Origin: Pyronema omphalodes
Lineage: Eukaryota; Ascomycota; Pezizomycetes; Pezizales; Pyronemataceae
Direction: 5' to 3'
DNA: 64,000 nt
Assembly: GCA_024516155.1 (NCBI GenBank)
Contig: JAJJXM010000032.1
Location: 186,001-250,000, forward strand
Below the pieces are notes generated by a model. That model made no database searches. It was given only the letters and a program-made list of their open reading frames with translations, and had not been told where the DNA came from. Numbering within the stretch: the stretch's first letter is position 1; each line of letters opens with the position of its first letter. Shown in pieces: positions 46,970-56,754 of the stretch. A program made the position numbers and the translations under genes.

Positions 46970-47600
46970 CATCACGTGATACTGTCGGTGTCTACGTCAT
47001 ACATCGCGATCCTACTTTCACCACCGGATATCACGCCTCGACATCGGCCATACGGTAAGTATGAGCATGAAGGATTTAACTAGAATAACGCCAAGTTTGC
47101 AGCCTTTAAAGGTCGGAATGTTGTTCCCGTGCGCCATGAATAAAATCGCAGGTTTGGGATATGTTTGATAGGTATACCTCCCAATCGTCGTATCTTGAAA
47201 TTTGTAATGTCACATACTTCGCTACAGGTGCGGTGTATCATGAAGCAGGGTGTAGAAAGTTAGAATCTCGTTCTCCTGCAGCATCAATAACATCAATAGT
47301 TCGGGACAGTCACGTGTGGGGTAGGTATGCCTTATCAGACTGCTTGAAGAATGCAAAAAGAATGGGTTCGGTGGGACTCGAACCCACATACGGCCCCTAA
47401 GCATGCTAAGTGACCGTGTTCTACCAATTGAACTACAAACCCAGGTTGTGAGAGAGCGTTTTAGAATTGGAATATAACCCGCTGCTGTTTTAACGGAGAA
47501 AGGGCGGTTCTCGGGGGATCTGGTGGTTTGGGATGGCGGTAGGCGAAGATATGGTGTCAGTGGTTCTGGGTGCAAGATTTGGATGGTGTCGTTTCCATCA
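46970..47600. repeat. Segmental duplication, unit 2
   Basis: The partner of 44960-45500. The tRNA-like copy is much better conserved than its flanks, which suggests selection or conversion on the tRNA part. Confidence 0.85.
47363..47442 (-). tRNA. tRNA-like gene, copy 3
   Basis: Identical to copy 1 except for one loop base (GCTTAGG for GCTCAGG), so the long loop itself is conserved. Acceptor, D-, anticodon and T-stems pair fully. A TTTTT terminator follows on the minus strand (47358-47354). Confidence 0.7.
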
Positions 47601-48865
47601 GCCGGTATGGTGGTTTTCCTGCGTTGAAATTGTAGTCCAGAAGCGTTTAGGATTCGTGTCGCAATTAATACGGGAATGAAGTTTGGCATGAAAACTGAAA
47701 AATGCGGTGTGGTGTGCCTTGCGGTTCGTAATGGTGACTGCCCATATGTAGACGAATAGTCAAATACATCAAAGCAATACGTAACTACACTTCCAACTTC
47801 CAAGCTGCTACATGCATTGGAAACATTCGAAACGACATAATTCTGCTTTTGGTAAATAAACCCTTGCACTATGCAGCACTTTACACCCGTTACCAAAAAC
47901 ATTCATTGCGTGATGTAATAGCGACGGCTTGATACAGTATAGAGTTCAATACAATCTGTAGCGGTGTAAAGCGCCCACGGTAGTCCTTCACTTGGTTGAT
48001 AAGCGGCTTTTGGAGAAGGGGAGGAAAATAAACCGAGTGAATGCTGTGCTTAGTCAAGCAACCGATACATATACAAGTTCCACGGGGTTTTTAATTGATG
48101 ATGGATAGATATCTACGCGGTCAGATCATCAACTTCGTCTATATATTTTACAAATTATTCTCGACCTTATTATATAACAGTTTCAAATGCCAGCGATGTT
48201 GTCTATCGCATTGTTCGCAGCAACTCTCAACCAGTTACAAAACATCGTTATTCTCACTGTATTGTGTCTCTGTTTCAATTACCACCCGGTCCTTGACATT
48301 CAGGAATACCATATCACCTCCTGACACAAGCAGTCACAACTCCGCACTCAGGAGTCAAACAAGAAAACAAAGCAAGAAAATGCACTTTTATCACCCGCCC
48401 CCACGCACGCGTAGGAAATACTTCATACCTCCTCCAATCTAGGGTATCATCCCGAATGCGAGATACGCGGAATGTTGAATGATATGGTAACTTGGTAAGG
48501 CTTTACCTCCTTCGGACCTTCGGTTATCGCCATTGCTGGGTTTGTATGTTGTGCGGGGAATGTTATGAATTGGGAAACGCATCATGCGGGATACCTATTA
48601 TCTATTAACGGAGATGTGACTTCGGGATGGTTTGTATGAAACGCGAATCGTATTATCTGTTGGTAGTTGATAGTTGATATTAAATAACTTCTATGTCTGT
48701 CATATAAATCCCTATCCCCTGACCACCACCATTCAGATATCCTTCGTTATTACAAATATTCATCTTTTCCATCGAATCCTTTCTAACAGATAAACCATCA
48801 CCGAAAATAACATCAGCAATCACCCCCTCTCCAATCCTTTGAACCACCACCAATCACCAGCCAAA
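47601..48865. other. Intergenic region and putative promoter of the small ORF
   Basis: No gene seen up to about 48690. TATAAAT at 48703-48709 and a CA/TC-rich leader precede the small ORF starting at 48866. Confidence 0.45.
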
Positions 48866-49117
48866 ATGTTCACCACCCTCTCTATAATGCCGACAGATCC
48901 CCGTGATGTCTTAACGACTCTTTCCGCCAACTCTATCCGGGTTTCTTCACCACACCCACTGTCCCCAGCTACGCCGTCTCGAGTTACGCATATCGAGTGG
49001 GCAGAGCCAACAAAGGGAACCAGCGACATCAGTGATATCAGAGAGATGCAGAACAGGTTGGGATATTATTGTGCTGCGAATGGGCTGGGGAATTGGATGG
49101 TTAGGAGTCGGTTGTAG
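48866..49117 (+). CDS. Possible small protein gene (83 residues), unknown
   Basis: The ORF starts at an ATG in good fungal context (GCCAAAATG), about 160 nt after a TATAAAT box and a CT/CA-rich leader, and ends at TAG 49115-49117. The product is Ser/Thr/Pro-rich in its first half (TTLSANSIRVSSPHPLSPAT) and has THIEWAEP and REMQNRLGYYCAANGLGNWM toward the end. There is no signal peptide or membrane segment. I do not recognise a family. Context and composition look gene-like, but no homologue is available to confirm it. Confidence 0.4.
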   Translation: MFTTLSIMPTDPRDVLTTLSANSIRVSSPHPLSPATPSRVTHIEWAEPTKGTSDISDIREMQNRLGYYCAANGLGNWMVRSRL

Positions 49118-50986
49118 GATGTGAAGTTAGCAGTGGGAGCGGGTTCTGAAAGGAGGTGAGGCGAGGGGGGGCCGTTGGTGGGGAAGGGATTATTGGAGAT
49201 TATAGGGGGATTGAGATGGAGGGGGATTGAGATGGAGGGGGATTGAGATGGAGGGGGTTTCGATATACGAAATATAATTGTAGTATAGGGAATAAAATAT
49301 GGCTGGCCATAGGGATGAAGTATGGCGTTTTGGAAAACTTGCCAGAAGGTTATATTTGCTACTGTGGTTTACGGTACAGTAACATACCAACTGGTCAATT
49401 TAGAGACTGCAGTTCTGAAATTACATAGACAATGGGCTGGCAATGCCTTTAATTGGAATGTAGGGTTTCATAAGAATTCATGGTTGTATCCGACTGTAAA
49501 AAGTAATGGTAAAGGCGTTGCTTTAGCCTTACGGGAATCCCTTCGCTGTTTCCAAGATGGTGGTAATATCGAGAGTGATCCATAACCCAGAGAGATAAGG
49601 GAGTGAAGCGATAATAAAGGAATGTAAACTAAATCGAGATAGTCAATAAAAAAAATCAAATGTGCAGGTTTCACGATGAAAAATGTAATACAAAATACAG
49701 TATCTGTATTGCCATCGTTACTATAACGAAAATGAAAATTGTGAAGAACGGATGCTTCTGATTCTACTTTTGTTAATAATAATGCAGTATTACAACAGTG
49801 AGGTAGTGATAATGGTGTATGTAGAAGAAGATTCCTTCTTTAACATGTAGAACCCCTGATTTAGTGTCTACCCACTCAGGTGCAGATTTGATCCGCGACC
49901 ACCTGGATCTTGAACAGTCAGTCATCACCTAATGTACCTGGCAAAATATGATGTACGTTTCATTTACAAGTCAGATCATATCCTCCGTCTAGTGTAGAAA
50001 TTCTAGAAATGATTGGGTAATGCATTCTTAGCACATCGTCTTCACGGAATGGCACTCGATATGTCTTTATGAGCTAAATACATACATCCGGGTGCATCCG
50101 ACATTCCGACGGAACGATCTACTCCGGCGTAATACCCCATCGTGTACATATTGAATGTCTCGTGATTCAAAGTATTGTTTCACAATCCCGAATTGTTGAG
50201 TGAGCTCTTGATTGCGACCAGGGTAGCTTCTTAGACGCGGTGTTTGGCGCTTAATTAGCTTCGCGGCGTTGCCACGGTGTAGTTCCCCACACTCGCTGCA
50301 CTCCGTCATAAGCAGCCCGACACGATACCCAAACGCCAAAAAACACGCTTCACGATACCAGAGATACAGACAGTTTGCCAGGTGGCTTGACACAACCGTT
50401 GTCCCCCCCTTTTGTGATTCCATACCCATCAATCGAGCTTGTGGTTGCGTCTCCGGACTCGGCTCAGCATGGCTGGCAAGAGACAGGTAAGCTACGGCAT
50501 GCGAATAAGCTCACCGAACTCAGCTGACAACGGCGATGTAGGAGATGGTCCAAGTCGGCACGTTATCCCGTTCACTTAACGCTTAGATCGTCGTTGGTGT
50601 TGTGTCGCTAACATCGTTTGTCTGCAGACCGTTCCGAGTAATTGACCTCCGTCCCTTTCCGTGCCTTAGCTCCCTCACATTTGGAGTCGAGTATGTGCTG
50701 AGTCCTGGAATACACCAGTTCGATCTCGCCTTTCTGGAGAGGTAGATCAACCGCGAATACGCCAACGCCCGCCCCCGCTGCCGCCCCCGCCGCCGCCGCT
50801 ACCGCTCCTGAGCCCCGGTTCGCGTCTCCCACCTGAGCCAGCTCTCATCCGCTGGAGTTAACAAATCGATCAGGACTCGAGAACCGCCATCAAAGATAGT
50901 TGGTGCTTCCTATTCGCATGCCGATATCCTCAAGTTGGAGACGTTGTACGAGATTGCCTGCCGAGGTACGGCATGGCCAAGGCTGA
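49118..50986. other. Intergenic and unresolved 5' region of the TBC gene
   Basis: Four GGGGGATTGAGATGGA-like tandem units lie at 49203-49260. ATGGCTGGCAAGAGACAG followed by GTAAGC at 50470-50490 would make a good first exon, but I could not connect it in frame to the TBC gene. A GC-rich low-complexity block at 50765-50825 is open on both strands (Ala/Gly or Pro/Arg), so coding there is uncertain. Confidence 0.4.
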
Positions 50987-52688
50987 TTATGGGTTAGGTC
51001 TATACGGTCGAATACTCCTCCGCCGCCTGCATCTCCACCTGTTGTATACTCTGCGGGTGCGGGTCGCAAGCCCGGAAAACATTTCAATGATTTCTTAACG
51101 CATACCGATGATGACTGGGATGCCGACCTTGCCGATGAGACTACAGATGACATTCTGAAAGGAAAATACAAACCGCCAAAGTCCATTGAATACCGACCTC
51201 AGGGAAGTCGACAAGGCAGTGGTAGTGCACGGTCAGCTTCCCAATCACGGGGACCGTCATATCCTAGCCCCCGGAGGCGAGGTAGTCATGGGTTGAAGCC
51301 GCAGTTTGAGGGACTTGTCAGAGGTGAGGCGAGCTTTTGTATGGGGAGCCTGTATGTGCTGAACATTTCTTCAAGACCCAGGGAATTCCTTACACATGAT
51401 ATATCACCCTACAATTTCCTCGGATACGCATACTCCGGTGGAGATTGAACGTCTTAATGCCCGGTTTTCTCGAATCAACAAATTCAAGAAGATCCTTCAG
51501 GAAACCACTGTCGATTTGGCCGAACTACGCAAAATATCGTGGAATGGAATCCCAGAAGAACTCCGACCGATGGCATGGCAGTTGCTGTTAGGATACCTCC
51601 CAACAAACGCAGACAGACGTGTAAATGCGTTGGAGCGCAAACGGAAGGAGTTCACCGATGGTGTGAAACAGGCATTTTCTAGAGGAACGGAATCATTAGA
51701 TCAAGTCATTTGGCACCAAATCTCAATTGATGTCCCACGGACAAATCCTCATCTTCAATTGTATGGTTTTGAGGCAACTCAGCGATCACTGGAGCGGATT
51801 CTATATGTCTGGGCTATTCGGCACCCTGCAAGTGGATATGTCCAGGGAATAAACGATCTGGTCACACCATTCTTCCAGGTCTTTTTGTCATCGTACATCG
51901 GTATGTGTTCCAAGCCAGTGCCTATTGAATTTTCGACTGATGTAGAATAGACTGTGATGTAGAGACGTTTGATCCCGGTACTTTGCCAAAGGAAGTCATG
52001 GACGTTGTCGAAGCAGATTCCTTCTGGTGCTTGACCAAACTTTTGGATGGCATTCAAGATAATTATATACATACACAACCTGGAATCCAACGCCAGGTGG
52101 TAGCACTTCAGGAACTGGTTTCAAGGATAGATACCAGCCTGGCGCAACATCTTGCGGATACTGGTGTAGAGTTCATTCAGTTCAGTTTCCGGTGGATGAA
52201 TTGTATGCTCATGCGGGAATTGAGTGTTAAGAATACCATCCGGATGTGGGATACGTACATGGTGAGTCCACCGTAAGATTTCTGCGTCGAACACCATGCT
52301 AATTTTTCAAGGCTGAGGGCGTTGCTGGGTTCTCCGAGTTCCACGTTTATGTCTGTGCAGCGTTCTTAGTCCGATGGTCGCCGGAGCTCCGAAAGATGGA
52401 TTTCCAGGTAAATATTAGGCAATATTTAATACTGGGGTATCTACTGACGTTACAAAAGGAAACTATGATTTTCCTGCAATCCTTACCAACGCAGGACTGG
52501 ACCGAACAAGAGGTCGGAATCCTTCTCAGCGAAGCGTAAGTAATTCCATTGTTCCTCTCCAGAATCCTTCTAATTTCTGGCGATGCCATAGATTTCTTTG
52601 GAAGAGTTTATTCCACAACTCCGGAGCACATCTGCGTCAAGGAACCATGTCACCAACCTTTGGTCAGGGGCAAAGTCTTAATCTTTAG
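50987..52688 (+). CDS. GYP1: TBC-domain Rab GTPase-activating protein, Gyp1/TBC1D22 type (5' end unresolved)
   Basis: Gyp1 proteins switch off Ypt1/Rab1-class GTPases at the Golgi. Exons seen: up to 51323 (start not fixed), 51382-51900, 51951-52261, 52312-52407, 52459-52535 and 52592-52688, all with GT-AG introns of 50-58 nt and matching phases. Motifs: RINKFKKILQETTVDLAELR, SWNGIPEELRPMAWQLLLGY, the arginine-finger motif ISIDVPRTNP (IxxDxxR), the glutamine-finger motif SGYVQGINDL (YxQ), and C-terminal EFHVYVCAAFLVRWSPELRK with LLSEA-FLWKSLF. The N-terminal part is disordered and polar, with DDWDADLADE. It is convergent with the S18m gene, 259 bp apart. The catalytic residues are present, so an active GAP is expected. 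Confidence 0.9.
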
Positions 52689-52947
52689 CGTTTAAAATTT
52701 AGTACCTTATGCATGTCTGTGTCTGTAATGTTTTTCTTCTGTTTAGAAGTCGAGTTGGCGATCATGTTAAATACTGCCTTATTCCAATTCCAAATCACGA
52801 TGTTAACGCCAATACTATGAATGTTTTGCTTTCCCATTGCCCAACAAAGTACAAGTGTCTTTCCCTAGATATACAAGAATAATTTTTGATCATACACGCC
52901 ACCAAATTTGTCTCCACCTCTTCTCCCACAGCATAGCATAGCCCCGC
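52689..52947. other. Convergent intergenic spacer
   Basis: The 3' UTR space shared by the TBC gene (plus) and the S18m gene (minus). No other gene. Confidence 0.6.
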
Positions 52948-53801
52948 TTATCTTCTGGGTGCACGGCTGAGCTTAGAGTTCATGTTTGCCTCAGACATAC
53001 GGAGAACTTCGGGGTGACGGTGGGTAGAAGGAAGGAAACCGATTCCGACAGCACGGCGGATAGCCCTAGCGATACGACGCTGGTTGACCGGTCGCAATCC
53101 AGTCTCGCGGGAGTGCATGATACGTCCCATGGAGGTGACGTACTCAGACAAGAGGTTGTAGTTCTGTCCGTCATGTATTAGCCATATTCTGGTGGTACAC
53201 CACTGCAATCCCAGCATGTCTCTGTATGTAGATCCAATATCACCGCCCCCACTCCCGTCTCAATTCCCCGTCCCACCACAGAACATACCTTGTACTGCGT
53301 CATAGGGTTAATTCCCAAAATATCAAACGCATCCCTAACGGGTCTCTGGTTTCCTCTTCTCCTCTCCAACTCCTGCATCGACAAATCGTTGGGGGCATAG
53401 ATATCACCGGTCATAAACCTAAACTGAGAGCTCATAAGTTCTCTCTCGGTGAATTCCTCCGCCTGCTGAACCGCCGGAGCTGCCGCATTTAATCTCGGTC
53501 CAAGCTGCTCCATAACCTTTCTCGCCCGGTCACGGTTCGCATCCGTGGTTGCACCTCCGACATTTCCTTCAAATCTTCCCGCTCCTCCTACCTTGCGGAA
53601 ACCGTTGAAGCTGCCAGTGCTAGCAGGACGCCCGGTGGTGTTGCTACCCGCGGGGTTTCCGGTGGAGTCGGCTAAGAATCGTGTAATACGGATACCACCG
53701 GTACGGGGCGCGGCGGCAGCGGCAGAGGCGGACTCCTCAAAAGCAATCCGGGAGGTGCTGAAGGACCGGGTGGTCGCGCGGAAAAGTCGGGGGGCGGACA
53801 T
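52948..53801 (-). CDS. RSM18: Mitochondrial small-subunit ribosomal protein bS18m
   Basis: This is a component of the mitochondrial 37S ribosomal subunit. Exons on minus are 53801-53289 and 53163-52948. The 125-nt intron has GTATGT, a CTAATAC branch and GGACAG, giving 242 residues. The N-terminus (MSAPRLFRATTRSFSTSRIA) is a typical mitochondrial targeting sequence with a likely cleavage near RSFSTSR. The S18 core is MGRIMHSRETGLRPVNQRR, then RIARAIRRAVGIGFLPS. The N-terminal extension before the S18 domain is long, as in other filamentous fungi. A CACGTG motif (GATCACGTGATT, 53861-53872) lies about 60 bp upstream of the start. Confidence 0.93.
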
Positions 53802-54702
53802 CGCGATGTTGCTGTGGGTGTTGGTTACGGGCCGGGGATGATTTTTTAGCGGTTGGAATGAGGATCACGTGATTGAGGCTGCGAGCGTGGGTGGCGCTTG
53901 GTGGTGGGTTCACGGAACGCGTTGGGTTGGGCTGGGGATGCAGGGATGGCGCGGGGTGTTGGAAAGAGGTTATGATAGAGCAATTGGATTTTGGAGAGGA
54001 AATTTCAAGAATGAGGGAAAGATAAATGCGCTTTGGAAGATGTCGCTGAACCGGATGAACGGACGCTTGATAGACTGCGGGGCCAATGTAAGCCCTGATT
54101 GTAGCTATTTTGATCTCTGTATTTTGGATATGTCTTGGTTGAAATATATCTAGTAATTTGAGACTGGTTTATCGTCCTCTTCATACGAGTCATGGCAGTA
54201 GAATAATAACCTGCATGCAGCTATTCATAAATCATCACTCGCACAGTAATCCGTGCATACCATGCCTCCGGTTTTCATTGCCTCTCAGCAATCTCAGCAA
54301 TACCAGTCATTTATTTGCCTCTGAAAATTATTGATTTATGTTTCCTTGAAGTTGAGAGTAGAACATGACTCAAGACTCGGACTCATACTCGTTGGAAAAT
54401 ACACCAGCGGGCAGCGACTCAAGTGTAGGCGACTTGATCTTAAAGCTTGAGATTGCAATAAAAAAAACGTAAAATACAGCCCCTAATCCGAGTGTTTATT
54501 CTGTTACACTACTGTGATTTCAATACTGGAATACTTGATACACCTTTACCTGTTAGTCACATACGCTGCCTTAATATCAGTCTTAATATAAGAGCATGAT
54601 TCCCCTACCGGTATAGCGTTTCGCCACGGATTTTTCCATGTCTTTGCATCGTCGACTCCACAGATGTACCATTGGTGTCATATGAACTCTTTTGGGCAAT
54701 TT
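53802..54702. other. Intergenic, bS18m promoter side
   Basis: It contains the palindrome GATCACGTGATT at 53861-53872, a plausible basic-helix-loop-helix/Cbf1-type site. No gene seen. Confidence 0.5.
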
Positions 54703-55105
54703 TCAGCAGATACCAAGCGTTAATGTCGATGTTCGTGTGCGTAAATTATTCTCCAATTCATTAATCACTGGTATGCAAGTACTGTCATCGAAAACTGCAT
54801 CACCAATAAGCTTTTTAATCACATCCAAATCCTTACCGAAACACAAATTATGTAACACGAGACATAAATTTCCAGCCCCCACTTCCCCCACCCCCCTGAG
54901 GTTTGCAAATTGCAGTGTTGCAGAGAGCCAACCGCTCTGCTTATCAACGCTCCCCGGGTTCACTGAGGCTCTTTACCGGTGCTGCATTAGTGCACGGGTA
55001 GGGCTGGGCAGGGATATGGGGTCTTCCGTTCTGGAAATTCTAGCGAGCAGGGATGTTGCCATGTTAAGGCAGCAGCGGAGGTACTCTATATATGCTGGCC
55101 GGTGA
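54703..55105 (-). pseudogene. Possible gene fragment of unknown family
   Basis: On the minus strand one frame reads YIEYLRCCLNMATSLLARIS, then SLPSPTRALMQH, a TAA, and then KQSGWLSATLQFANLRGVGE, GNLCLVLHNLCFGKDLDVIK, DAVFDDSTCIPVINELENN and a stop at 54703. The composition and the run-on across the stop look like a decayed or spliced helical-repeat protein. No flanking exons could be placed, and I do not recognise the family. Confidence 0.3.
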
Positions 55106-56754
55106 AGGGATGGTGATATACAAAGGGAGTAATATTTAAGGTTATTTAATGAGCTACATCATTGAAAATACTCGGGATTTGAAGATGCTGAGGAAGGAAT
55201 AGGGTAAGAGTTGGCATATACGTGTGATCAACATATAGGTTGGAGATGGAAATATGGAGAGGGAGTGCCGGTTGGATTCTTGAGTCGTGGAATATACATA
55301 CAGGACTGGAGGGATTGAAAGGTACATGCGGTAATGTATAAAGTATATTGCATATGCGTCACATAAAGGATTCTCAGTAGTGCCTGTTCAAATATAGAAG
55401 GCTTATGTCCTACATAAGACTTCGTGACGTACAGAGGCCTTGAACTGGATGATTGAGGGACAAGTGAAAGTAGGACCCTTTTTTTATTGGAAAGTTATGG
55501 GATTATATACAGTAGATTACGCGAGAGTCGTAAGTGTCGGTATAGAAGAGTTCCCCTCAACTTCGTTTGTGTTTATTCCGGTCTAGAGATTTTGCTCCAA
55601 TCCCAATTACCAGGGCTTCCGTTGACCAGATTGGTACTTGAGATCTATATCTGGAAGTTTCCCATCAACCTGGACTGCCTAGCATGATTGAATGCACAAG
55701 TGTTGATGTCCCTATATTTACGAAGAGTAGATGTCATGTTTGAACCGGTCTCCATTAATGATATGATACCTTGATAGATGCAGTTCCCACAACACCCAAT
55801 GAACGACACTTTTTGGAGGTCTCCTATGAAATCACGTCGAATAAGATACTCAACTGCATAAGTAACCCTTACAAAAGCAAAGCTCAGGGAAAGGAATCAA
55901 TACTGTTATGCGATTGGGATACCCAACGTTGAATCTAGGCCCCAAGGTGTAGTTTTTGCTAATGAAAGACCCGACTAATCCTCCGAGTTAATATTGCAAA
56001 CCTACATATGCGAAACACATTTCGGTAAAATTTCGACTCCGAGGAAGAAGACAAACAAACGTGTTTTCGAAGTTCTGCACCTTTCGTATGAGGCTCAACG
56101 ATGAGCGAACGCGTGCAAGAGACTACAGATGCATATCACTACCAAAATGCAGCACGATTCCTGGATAATGACACAAGAGCTGGCATGGCAGAGTGTAGCG
56201 AACCGGTTTCGCGTAGGATAAAGAAATATAGAGACTCTGCTTTGACATAGCCAGTCTGCTGTCGGCCTTCAAAATGTGGCTTTGCGCCGATGAGAGCACC
56301 ACACGCGGGTGGATGCGAAAGTAGCTCGACACGCCATAGCAGAAGGTTGATGCATGGCCGCGGACGGTGTAGATCGTGAATCGCGATATCTGAATGTCTG
56401 AGACATGTTATCTCGTAGTTACTCATAATATCAGTAATAATGGCTATTCCAAGTCGAATATAATCATAGGATCTAGGACCGTGACGGGTTGGAATCATGA
56501 CTGACAGATATCCGCGTCTTGGCGCATGTCTTGCCGGCCTACTTATAACCTCAGTTCTCTTCTTGCTTCTTCCCAGACCTAACCACATCAAACCTCAAAA
56601 CCCGACCCCACAACAACACATCTACCTTCTCGCGTTACTTACACATCAGTTCACGCTTATATCTCACAACAGATCAATAAATACAGTTTCAAACAGCACA
56701 ACACGACTACTAACTCTAGACCGTAGCGTAACTGCAACTGACGTCCACATCACG
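55106..56754. other. Intergenic, HRP1 promoter side
   Basis: No gene supported. The last 200 bases before 56755 are A/C-rich with few Gs (AACCACATCAAACCTC, CACAACAACACATC), typical of a fungal 5' leader. Confidence 0.5.

Noticed and set aside
47222..47902. A 226-codon minus-strand ORF
   Set aside because: It runs through tRNA-like copy 3 and its duplicated flank; no family motif, and the paralogous segment at 45 kb does not keep the frame.
50067..50432. A 121-codon minus-strand ORF upstream of the TBC gene
   Set aside because: It has a few Cys residues (TECSECGELH) but no recognisable domain, no clear promoter and ordinary length for chance; left unannotated.
50608..50832. Minus-strand Ala/Gly-rich ORF opposite the TBC 5' region
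   Set aside because: The GC-rich simple sequence is open on both strands, and the frame starts without an ATG; it may equally be part of the TBC 5' exons.
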